DNA from: Clitoria ternatea
Taxonomy: Eukaryota > Streptophyta > Magnoliopsida > Fabales > Fabaceae
Assembly: GCA_037962975.1 (NCBI GenBank)
Contig: CM075669.1
Span: 194,378,501 to 194,442,500 of the forward strand
DNA: 64,000 nucleotides
Direction of reading: 5' to 3'
The notes under the pieces were generated by a model that had not been told where the DNA came from, did no database searches, and was given only the letters and a program-made list of their open reading frames with translations. The first letter of the stretch is position 1. Each line of letters begins with the position of its first letter. The position numbers were made by a program, and so were the translations under genes. Of this stretch, positions 54,721 to 64,000 are shown one piece after another.

Positions 54721-57700
54721 ATCTGAAATTGAATTCCAAAATAATAAGATTGCTTTCTCCCATCATGATTTTAATCCAACAAACGAAGAGGACGAAGAGT
54801 CCGATGAACCTTCCCCTGAATTACTAAGGCTGCTAGATCAGGAAGATAAAGAAATTTCTCCCTATCTAGAAATTGTTGAAGTCATAAATTTGGGGAGTGA
54901 AGAAAACAAACAAGAAGTCAAGATCGGCACCTCTTTGAGTAGAGAACATAAGAGGGAATTAATAGAATTGTTGGTCGAATTCAGCGATGTGTTTGCTTGG
55001 TCGTATCAGGATATGCCGGGATTGGATAACTGCATCGTTGAACACAAGTTGCCATTGAAACCCGGTTGCATCCCCATAAAGCAGAAGTTGAGAAGGATGA
55101 AGCCAGAAATGCTCTTAAAGATTAAAGAAGAGATAACCAAACAGTTGGATGCCGGGTTCTTGGCTGTCTCCAAATACCCTGAATGGGTGGCCAACATTGT
55201 TCTGGTCCCGAAAAAAGATGGAAAGGTACGAATGTGTGTTGATTACCGGGATTTGAATAGAGCTAGCCCAAAAGATGACTTTCCATTGCCACATATTGAT
55301 GTTCTTGTTGATAACACGGCCCAACATTCCATTTTTTCATTCATGGATGGATTTTCTGGGTACAACCAAATCAAGATGGCACCCGAAGACATGGAAAAAA
55401 CCACTTTTATTACTTTGTGGGGAACCTTCTGCTACAAGGTGATGTCTTTTGGATTGAAAAATACCGGTGCCACTTACCAAAGAGCAATGGTAACTCTATT
55501 TCATGACATGATGCATAAAGAGATAGAGGTTTATGTGGATGATATTATTGCCAAATCCAAATCTGTTGAAGGTCACTTGATTTACTTACGAAAGCTCTTT
55601 GAACGCCTGAGAAAATTCAAACTCAGATTAAATCCGGCTAAATGCACTTTTGGGGCTAGCTCTGGAAGGTTGCTTGGTTTCATTGTCAGTGAGAAAGGTA
55701 TCGAAGTGGATCCTGATAAAGTAAAGGCAATCATGGAAATGCCCGCTCCTAGCACTGAAAAAGAAGTACGAGGATTCCTTGGAAGGTTGAATTACATAGC
55801 TCGTTTCATTTCTCAACTAACAGCTGTATGTAATCCAATCTTTAAGTTGCTTCGTAAAAATCAACCATCACAATGGAATGATGATTGTCAGGAGGCCTTT
55901 GACCAAATAAAGCAATACTTGCAATCCCCACCGATCTTGGTTCCCCCAACCCCGGGAAGACCACTCCTGTTGTATTTGACTGTGATAGATGAGTCTATGG
56001 GCTCTGTACTGGGGCAGCATGATGAGTCTGGGAGAAAAGAGCATGCTATTTACTATTTGAGCAAGAAGTTCACTGAGTGCGAAGCACGATATTCCACTGT
56101 AGAACGAACTTGTTGTGCATTAGCATGGGCTGCTCGTCGCCTAAGGCAATACATGTTATCTTATACTACTTGGTTGATATCTAAGATGGACCCAATTAAG
56201 TACATCTTTGAGAAACCGGCTCTGACGGGAAGAATAGCTCGTTGGCAGGTTCTTTTGACTGAGTATGATATCATTCATGTCACCCAAAAAGCTGTAAGAG
56301 GGAGTGCTTTAGCTGATCACTTGGCCCACCATCCCCTAAAAGAGTACCAACCAATGTCATTCGAATTTCCTGATGAAAATATTATGATGTTGTCAGAAGA
56401 GAAAGATTGTCCTAATAGAACTTGGATTTTGATGTTCGATGGGGCGTCGAATACACTAGGGCATGGGATTGGGGCCATCCTAATCTCACCAGATAACAAG
56501 CTTTTCCCATTCACTGCTAGACTTTGTTTTGATTGTACCAATAATATTGCAGAATATGAAGCTTGTGTTTTGGGGATTCAGGCGGCACTTGAAGCAAAGG
56601 TGAAATCTCTACAAATATACGGAGATTCTGCCTTGGTGATTCATCAACTGAAAGAAGAATGGGATACTAGAGATGGAAAATTGATTCCTTATCAAGCTCA
56701 CATCATGGAACTAATCAAAGGGTTTGATGAAGTCTCTTTCCATCATATTCCTCGGGATGATAACCAATTAGCCGATGCTTTGGCCACGTTGGCCTCCATG
56801 TTCAACGTAAGTAGGGATTGTGACATGCCCTTCATCGAGATTGAAAGGCGTCTCGAACCTGCATATTGTCATGAGATAGAAGAAGAGCCCGATGGGAAAC
56901 CATGGTTTCATGACATCAAAAATTATATTCAAAATCAAGAATATCCTCCTGGTATCTCAGAAAATGATAAAAGAACCCTCAGGCGCCTAGCCATGAATTT
57001 CTTTATGACTGGGAATACACTCTATAAGAGAAATTATGATTCTGTTCTCCTTCGTTGCGTAGACGTGACGGAAGCTAACAAAATCATGAAGGATGTTCAT
57101 GAAGGGCCTTTCGGAACACATGCAAATGGGCACTCGATGGCAAGAAAAATTCTCCGATCTGGATATTATTGGATGACAATGGAGAATGATTGTAATAACT
57201 ATACCAAGAAATGTCACAAGTGTCAAACCTATGCAGACAACATTCATGCACCGCCATCTTCTTTGCACGTTCTAACAACGCCTTGGCCTTTTGCTATGTG
57301 GGGCATAGATGTTATTGGTCCCATTGAACCAAAAGCATCGAATGGGCATCGCTTTATTTTGGTGGCCATTGATTACTTCACTAAGTGGGTTGAAGCAGCT
57401 TCCTACACCAACGTGACTAAAAATGTTGTGGTCAAATTCATCAAGAGAGAATTGATTTGTAGATATGGTTTACCAAATCAGATCATCACTGATAATGGTA
57501 CAAACCTGAATAATAAAATGATGGATGAACTTTGTGAGGAATTCAAAATCAAACACCTCAATTCATCTCCATACAGACCTAAGATGAATGGAGCAGTGGA
57601 AGCTGCTAACAAAAATATAAAGAAAATCATACAAAAGATGGTTGAAACCTACAAAGACTGGAGTGAGTTGCTTCCTTTTGCTTTACATGGGTATCGTACC

Positions 57701-58150
57701 TCTGTACGAACTTCGACAGGGGGAACACCCTTCTCATTGGTGTATGGTATGGAAGCTGTTTTACCAATAGAAGTGGAAATTCCGTCTTTAAAAGTAATCA
57801 TGGATGCCAAATTAGAAGAAACTGAATGGGTTCGGTCTCGGTATGATCAATTAAATTTAATTGATGGAAAAAGGTTAACCGCTCTCTGTCATGGGCAGTT
57901 ATACCAAAAGCGTATAAAGAAGGCATACGAAAAGAAAGTGCGACCTCGTCAATTTCATGAAGGTGATTTGGTACTGAAGAAAATCTTGCCGAATCAAAAT
58001 GATCACCGAGGCAAATGGAAGCCAAATTATGAAGGACCATTCGTCGTAAAGAGAGCCTTTTCTGGAGGAGCTTTGATTTTGACGAACATGGATGGTGAGG
58101 AGTTATCTTTCCCAGTCAATTCAGATGCAGTCAAAAAGTATTATGCTTGA
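54721..58150 (+). CDS. pol: Ogre Pol (RT, RNase H, second RNase H, integrase)
   Basis: Exon 2 of the polyprotein; it has no plausible ATG of its own near the start, which supports expression by splicing. Numbering from 54890: RT residues about 30-260 with CVDYRDLNRASPKDDFPLPH, FMDGFSGYNQIKMAPEDMEK and catalytic YVDDIIAKS near 215. A first RNase H-like region follows, where DESMGSVLGQ and ERTCCALAWAARRLRQY remain. The second RNase H, characteristic of Tat elements, starts near 516 (FDGASNTLGHGIG) and keeps D-E-D-D positions (NIAEYEA, YGDSALV, NQLADALA). Integrase has zinc-site HEGPFGTHANGH and CHKCQTYADN, then DDE at GIDVIGP, TDNGTNL (near 866) and NGAVEAANKN. It ends at PVNSDAVKKYYA. No stops or shifts. 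Confidence 0.95.
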
Positions 58151-59492
58151 GCGTACTCTAAAGGGATAGGGTAGTCTTTATGTCCTCTAAAAGTTTGGAT
58201 TAAAAATTATGATATAAACTTGTAATTTTCCCAAGTAAATATATGGAATTCTCAATTTCAGTTCCAATCCTTATCTTGTCAGGTTTCATTTGCATGTATT
58301 TTGTGGAAAATATTAAAAAAAATCATGAAAGGCATATTTTTAATCTCAAACAAGCTTGATACTTCCCAATTACACAGACCTTGGTAATCAGGATATTCCG
58401 CTCTGCCATGAGTAATAACAAGTCCCATAAGGATTGTGGTAGTCACCTGGAGGAAACAAGATCTTTGACCTTTGGTTTTCCACTTGACTATTTCTTCCAT
58501 GCAGGTTTGAGGGTACAACAAGGACAAACGCTCCCCATGAAGAGTCAAGATCAACAGTTTCAGCCTATCACCTAACTCCAGTCGGGATGGTTTACTAAGA
58601 TGTGAAAATGCAATCCTTGTATTCACTCGGAACCCTCACTAAGTCAGAAAAGTCAATCTCAGACACATTCTTCTTGAGCATAAATCTCATATAATTCTCC
58701 ATCATAAGTCATTATGTTAGAGGTATTTCCCTTAAGTCTTACTTCATGTCAAAGCTTCAGGTATCCTTCCCTAGGCTATCTCAATCAAAATCAAATCAGG
58801 GGCATCCCCAGTCATTTAGTTTCATGTCAAAGCCTCAGGTATCCATCCCTAGGCTATCTCAATCAAAATCAAATCAGGGGCATCTCCCCAGTCATTTAGT
58901 TTCATGTCAAAGCCTCAGGTATCCATCCCTAGGCTATCTCAATCAAAATCAAATCAGGGGCATCCCCAGTCATTTAGTTTCATGTCAAAGCCTCAGGTAT
59001 CCATCCCTAGGCTATCTCAATCAAAATCAAATCAGGGGCATCCCCCCAGTCATTTAGTTTCATGTCAAAGCTTCAGGTATCCTTCCCTAGGCTATCTCAA
59101 TCAAAATCAAATCAGGGGCATCTTCCCAGTCATTTAGTTTCATGTCAAAGCTTCAGGTATCCTTCCCTAGGCTATCTCAATCAAAATCATTCAGGGGCAT
59201 CCCCCTGTCATCTATTTTATGTCGAAGCCTCAAATACCCATTCTTAGGCTCCTCAAAATGTCAAGACAACTTCATATTTTTCCAAAGCTTCAGGTATTAA
59301 CCCCTAGATTATGCCATTTATCTTCCTGTCATGTTCCAAGTGCCTCTCCTTAAACTGTCTAGCATAGGGACAACACCATTCGGCTATTTACTTCTTGTCA
59401 AAAGTTGTCGAGTATTCTTAGTGGTGTTCACGTCTTTACTTTCTTTTCACATCAATAATATGAATATGTCTCATATTCTTTCATGAAAAGAA
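58151..59492 (+). other. Ogre 3' untranslated region
   Basis: 1.34 kb between pol and the polypurine tract. The first 560 bp are unique. The middle holds the tandem array (separate entry); then degenerate traces of the same unit follow (near 59219 and 59285), and a unique tail. The 3' UTRs of Tat elements are known to be variable and to carry tandem repeats. Confidence 0.85.
58746..59218 (+). repeat. 78-80-bp tandem array in the Ogre 3' UTR
   Basis: Six near-identical units begin ATGTCAAAGC at 58746, 58824, 58904, 58982, 59062 and 59142 (periods 78, 80, 78, 80, 80). A diverged seventh unit starts at 59219. Length changes occur in the C-run after GGGGCAT. Each unit contains TTCCCTAGGCTATCTCAATC or a close variant. 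Overlapping short frames across the array are artefacts of the repeat. Confidence 0.96.
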
Positions 59493-59507
59493 GTAAAGAG
59501 GGGCATC
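59487..59507 (+). other. Ogre polypurine tract
   Basis: AAAAGAAGTAAAGAGGGGCATC lies directly before TGTGAACACC of the 3' LTR. The purine run AAAAGAAGTAAAGAGGGG followed by a short spacer fits the Tat/Ogre arrangement. Confidence 0.88.
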
Positions 59508-62500
59508 TGTGAACACCTATTTTTGTCCGGTGATATATATTAAGAAAAAAAAAAAGAAGAAAAAAGAGTTTTTTTGTCCTAGAGTCCGGAGTCAATGTTG
59601 ACTGCATTAACCGGGGTCCTAGCACGGTTTCATGACCGGTGTTACCTCATTAGTTCTAAGCTCGTACAGCCTCAGTGGAGTACGGTATTTTACACCTCAG
59701 TTCGAAGGGAATCCGAGGTTCTTCAAGTTAAAACTGATGTGTTAATCCGTACTTGAACTTCAAGACACACCGGAGGTACACCTGCAGGAGATTCCCCAAT
59801 GCTTAATATTTAACCGAGGTGAAGAGAAATGTCTATAGTTGACCAATGATTTCAGACCCCGGTTATGACTTACCAGTTCTCGTTGGTGACGCGGTACAGT
59901 GCTTAGAACCCCGCCCAGTCCAGATTGCCACCCCGGATCATATTAAAAAAAAAATAATATTAAAAATTATATAGTGACCGTTGGAATAGTAACCCTTCCC
60001 CATCTCTATAAATACCCAATCCCTCTTCATTTCCTACCACACCTCTCATTTCATCAATTCTCTTCATTTCTCTCAAGCAATGGCGGATGGATGCCGAAGC
60101 CAAGAGGAAAGAATAAGGGAGGGAAGACGATGTTTTGTGACTACCTTTTTACTCCTTATAGTGTGGGTAGTAATTTATATTTATTTGATATTTTATATAT
60201 TTCCATATATGTAATAAATAATTTATGTTTCCATTTGTACCTTTAAATAAAAGGCCCAAAAAAAATCAGAAAAATAAATGGGCAAAAAAAAATAAATAAA
60301 TAAAAAATAAAAATAAAAAAAAATAAAAAAAATTAAAAAAAAATAAAAAAAATAAAAAAAATAAAAATAAAAATAAAAAAAAACGAAAATAAAAAATAAA
60401 AACAAATAAGAAGGGCCAAAAAAAAAAGAAAAAGAAAAAGAGAAAAAAAAAGGGCCCAAACAAAAAAAAACAGAAAAAAAACAAAAAAAGCCCAAAAAAA
60501 AACAAAAAAAAGGGAAATGGGCCAAAAAAAAATATCCAAAAAAAAGGGTCAAAAAAAAAATGAAAATTAAAAAAAAAAGAAAATCAAAAAAAAAGTTGAC
60601 GGTGGTTTATTAGTGGTGGGCCCCGGTTTGGTTGGATAATTGGAGAAAATTAGGGAAATTGACATCAAATTTGGACAAATTGAAAAAGTAGAAAAGTGAT
60701 GTCATTTATGGAGAATCCAATGCCAATTTTCTTCTATAAATAGAAGGTGATATTGAGGCATTTTGGAGGGAAGAAGAGAAAAAAAAGGGGAAAGAGTGTT
60801 AAATTTTTATGAGAATTTTTAGAAGTTTGAGTTTTCAAAAATTACTTTGTGTAATCCTAGTTAGGAAAATGAGTGCACAACTCTTGTTTGTCTTAGTATG
60901 TGAGTTTTTGTGAGCTAAAATACTGTCCAAGTGTTGTAACCGGTATCCAAATACCTTCAAATCAAGTCCAAACAAAGCCAAAAGCAAAGGAAATCTACAC
61001 AAAATTGATTTCCCGACTTCCGTTCTAGTTTCTCTGTAATTGATCTTGTACCAAAGTATTTTTTATTAATACAAAGTTGTTTATTTATATTTATTTATTC
61101 GTCTTATTTAATTGTTATTTATTTTTCTGCACTTTTATTTTTCTTTATTTATATTCAAGCACTTTATTTTCCTGCACTTTATTTTTCTGCAGTTATTTAT
61201 CTGTTTATTTATTTTTATGCATCTCCATCTTTATTTATTTATTTGTACCTTTATTTTTCCTTATTTATTTATTTATTTATTTTTACACTTTTATTCCTCT
61301 TTATTTACTTTTCTGCACTTTTATTATTGTTAATTTATTTTTCTGCACTTTATTTATCCGTACTTTATATTTCTGCAATTATTAGTTCATTTTTTTTATT
61401 TTTTACATTTTTATCTTTATTTATTTATTTTTATGCCCTTTTATTTTATTTATTTACTTTCCCGTCCCTTTATTTTTGTTATTTACTTTTCTGCCCATTT
61501 ATTTTCATGTATTTACTTTCCTGCCCTTTTATTTTTGTTATTTATATTTCTGCCCCTTTATTTTTATATATTTACTTTTCTGCCCCTTTATTTTTGTTAT
61601 TTACATTTCTGCCCCTTTATTTCCATGTATTTACTTTTTAGCCCTTTTATTTTGGTTATTTATATTTCTGCCTCTTTATTTTTGTTAATTACATTTCTGC
61701 CCCTTTATTTTTGTTATTTACATTTCTGCCCCTTTATTTCCATGTATTTACTTTTTAGCCCTTTTATTTTGGTTATTTACATTTCTGCCCCTCTATTTTT
61801 ATTATTTACATTTCTGCCCCTTTATTTTTGTTATTTACATCTCTGCCCCTTTATTTTCATGTATTTGCTTTCCTGTCCCTTTATTTTTGTTATTTACTTT
61901 TTTGCTGCTTTATTTTTGTTATTTACTTTTCTGTTCCTTTATTTTTTTTTATTATTTATTTTTCTGCCCCTTTATTTTATGTATTTATTTTTTTCTGCTC
62001 TTTTATTTTTATGTATTTATTGTTATGTCTATTTATTTTTATTTTTATTTTTTTTGAACTTTTCATTTATTTTTTTCTACCTTTATTTTTTTATTTTATT
62101 ATTATTATTTATTCTCTATACTTTTTATTTTTAGTTATTTATCTTTTTGCTTTTATCTTTCTACACTTTCTATTTATTTATTTACGTTTGACCATTTTAA
62201 TAGTTTATAAATATGTTATATATATACATAATTATCCATTTTTATTATGGTCATGATTTCCTATTATTTTCTCTTAGTAACCTTTTAATAATTAAGAAGA
62301 AATTATTTTCATAAAAAATAAAAAAATCAAGACTAATAAATAGTGTGTTATTTATTCATTCATTTTTCTCTTAAATTTAAGATGAGATTAATTTAGATGA
62401 GACATCTTATTAATCTTATTTTCTTAAAAGATAATTAAATAATATTCCGTGTCAATTTTAATTAATTAAATGTATTATATTTCTTTATCTTCATGTTGAT

Positions 62501-63111
62501 GTGTTTAATTTTATTTTATTTTTTCTCTTATCTTTATTTATTTATTTATTTATTTGTTTTGAACTTTATATTTCTCAATAAAAATCAATTTTTTTTACTA
62601 GAAAATAAGTAAGACAAGACGTCTTATTGTTTTTTTATCTTTTTATTTTTATGGTCTTTTAATCATTTGTTTATTTATTTTCTTAGAACTAAAAAACAAC
62701 ACACTTAGGAGATGTATTTTTTTTTTACTATCTTTGTTTTATTCATATTTATATATTTTTTTATTGTGTATATTATTTATGATTGTTTTATGAAGGATGA
62801 AATATTTGATAATCATTTTTTAAATTATGCATGATCAATTTGGGTAACCGTTTTTTACGGACAGTGTGGGGTGCTAATACCTTCCCCTCCTGTAATTCGA
62901 CTCCCGGACTAAACAGAATCTCATTTTTTTTTAAAAAAAAACCAGTGCTATTTAAAGGTTTTCCTAATATTTTCCTTAATAAATATTGGTGGCGACTCCT
63001 TGAACCCTTTATTTTTTAGGCTTCTCAAGAGCCTCACTTCAATGCCGTTTTAATTTTCTTTTATTTGTCTTTAACCAGTCCGCGTCGTGCGCCGGGACCC
63101 CGGTCGCGACA
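59508..63111 (+). mobile_element. Ogre 3' LTR
   Basis: Same sequence as 44493-48072 with small length differences in A and T runs (60247-60596, 61940-62090) and scattered substitutions such as W-to-L in the small ORF. It ends CCGGTCGCGACA and is followed by CCGGA. It repeats both TATA boxes (60007, 60735), the A-rich tract and the T/C-rich array. Confidence 0.95.
60080..60214 (+). CDS. 44-residue membrane-protein ORF inside the Ogre 3' LTR
   Basis: Second copy of the small ORF described at 45063, with the same start context, length and stop. The one difference is TGG to TTG, Trp to Leu, in the hydrophobic segment. The upstream TATA box at 60007 is identical. From this LTR it would read outward toward the flanking DNA. 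Confidence 0.45.
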   Translation: MADGCRSQEERIREGRRCFVTTFLLLIVWVVIYIYLIFYIFPYM

Positions 63112-64000
63112 CCGGACAGCCCGTAGCAAACTCTGGTATACTTCGACAAGAGGCAGCATTTTCTATGACCATGGAGTGCCCGTTCTGTGGTGATGTGTGA
63201 TATGTGTGATTGGCCATTTTGATGTTGGGACTGAGAGTCCTTACCCATTGTGATAACCAGAACGAGGAAAGCTTCAGTCGCTCTAGTTGGGGAGGGGAGA
63301 TAAGGGTGGCGTTGTTGTGCACATGGATATTGTATATGAGATTGTTGAGGAAGAGATGGGTCCACATGCATCATGATGACTAATAAAAGATTTGAATAAC
63401 GAAATGAATTCATGCATTGCATTACTGTGTTGAAATTATGATTGCTTGTTGTTTAAATATGATCTTATAGATATTAGTAACCCTGAGAGGTGACTGGGAA
63501 GATGGGAATGTTCAGCTAAGATGAAGAGTGGTGAGATAACTTAGAGTGTATTTTAGGAATCCCAAAGAGAGTGGGTGGGACTCGATCTTGGATTGTTTGT
63601 GTTGTATGTGGGTAGGTGTTGATGAGACACCTTCCTGATTATTGTGGAGGTGAAGACTCACCTTTACAACTATTTTTCCAGACTTCCAGGTTAGACCATA
63701 CACCGTAGAGGATTACACAGACTTTGTATCGAGGATCACACGAGTTCTTCTTGGATCGAGGACGGGAAGATTAGGATAGATTATTCTATTTTCATTTGTC
63801 GGAGCCTGCGTGCCCCTTCACTTTCAGTATGTACAGTTACTGCTATGACCATGTATTATATATGATATGTTGTATATAAGGTGTATCTGTTCCACCAAGT
63901 TTCTTTGTACAAAAAAAAACTTTGACATTTTTCTAAAACTAGTAACCTCTTAGTTGACCAGGATAATCTAGTGGAAGGGATTGTCCTAGTTAACTGAGGG
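63112..64000 (+). mobile_element. R1 repeat copy B, right piece, continuing past the window
   Basis: Resumes after the Ogre insertion with CCGGACAGCCCGTAG, matching copy A at 2473-2700 on the minus strand (ACCAGAACGAGGA, TTGTTGTGCACATGGATATT). Beyond 63335 copy A is truncated, so the rest has no partner here. It contains no recognised coding domain; minus-strand frames (for example 63039-63422) overlap the Ogre LTR border and are not conserved as protein. The R1 3' end is not reached, so R1 is at least 6.4 kb long. Confidence 0.65.

Larger units (their letters stand above)
44493..63111 (+). mobile_element. Ogre/Tat Ty3-gypsy retrotransposon, structurally complete, 18.6 kb
   Basis: Two long LTRs (3,580 and 3,604 bp), TG...CA ends, 5-bp target duplication, tRNA-Arg-type primer site, an extra ORF before gag, gag-protease separated from RT by a small intron, Pol with RT, RNase H, a second RNase H and integrase, a tandem-repeat 3' UTR, and a polypurine tract. 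These are the hallmarks described for Ogre elements. All three main frames are free of stops and frameshifts. The LTRs differ mainly in A- and T-run lengths plus scattered substitutions. It is the youngest-looking element in the window and the likeliest to have been recently mobile. Confidence 0.96.

Noticed and set aside
58746..59218. CRISPR-like regular repeats
   Set aside because: The units are contiguous 78-80-bp tandem repeats without spacers, in a plant retrotransposon 3' UTR.
63039..63422. 127-codon minus-strand ORF
   Set aside because: It crosses the border between the Ogre LTR and R1, so it was created by the insertion and cannot be an old gene.

Overview
The window is plant nuclear DNA from a retrotransposon-dense, apparently gene-free region. 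Five lineages of LTR retrotransposon are recognisable: Ogre/Tat, Athila, a Tekay-like chromovirus, a second chromovirus-type fragment, and Ty1/copia. Very long LTRs, an Ogre element with a spliceable intron, and the abundance of Athila and Tekay-like DNA suggest a dicot, plausibly a legume; that placement is inference. I found no host protein gene, rRNA, tRNA or CRISPR array that I could support.

Layout. 1-962: Athila-type LTR fragment. 1027-2472: C-terminal integrase fragment of a chromovirus plus an LTR-like tail. 2473-8107 (minus): copy A of a long repeat, here called R1, starting TGTAACAGCCC. 8108-8744 (minus): copia gag remnant. 8745-10778: truncated Tekay-like LTR. 10779-10894 and 14884-16017: the 3' part of an Athila element, split by a solo Tekay-like LTR (10895-14879). 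16018-16702: a near-perfect 685-bp inverted repeat made of Athila LTR 5' ends. 16703-17792 (minus): another Athila LTR. 17793-34680 (minus): a decayed Tekay-like element (5' LTR 30808-34680, primer-binding site, gag, protease, RT, RNase H, integrase) interrupted by a copia element with two LTRs (19570-27928, minus, target duplication TTAGC). 34681-38949: Athila protease-RT-integrase remnant and its 3' UTR. 38950-44492 and 63112-64000: R1 copy B, interrupted by an 18.6-kb Ogre element (44493-63111, target duplication CCGGA).

The Ogre element is the only one with intact reading frames. It has 3.6-kb LTRs, a tRNA-Arg-type primer site, an extra ORF1, Gag-Pro, a 168-bp intron whose donor site contains the Gag-Pro stop codon, Pol with two RNase H regions and an integrase, a 3' UTR tandem array, and a polypurine tract. 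Splicing the intron keeps one open frame from Gag to integrase.

The nesting gives an order of events: the Athila remnants are oldest, the Tekay-like element and R1 broke them, and copia and Ogre came last. The observations most worth following up are: (1) a 44-codon membrane-protein ORF with its own TATA box inside both Ogre LTRs; (2) a dyad motif CGCT-NN-AGCG clustered in unrelated retroelement families; (3) a strand-biased CCGAGTG array in the solo LTR; (4) the 685-bp Athila palindrome; (5) the stop codon embedded in the Ogre splice donor.
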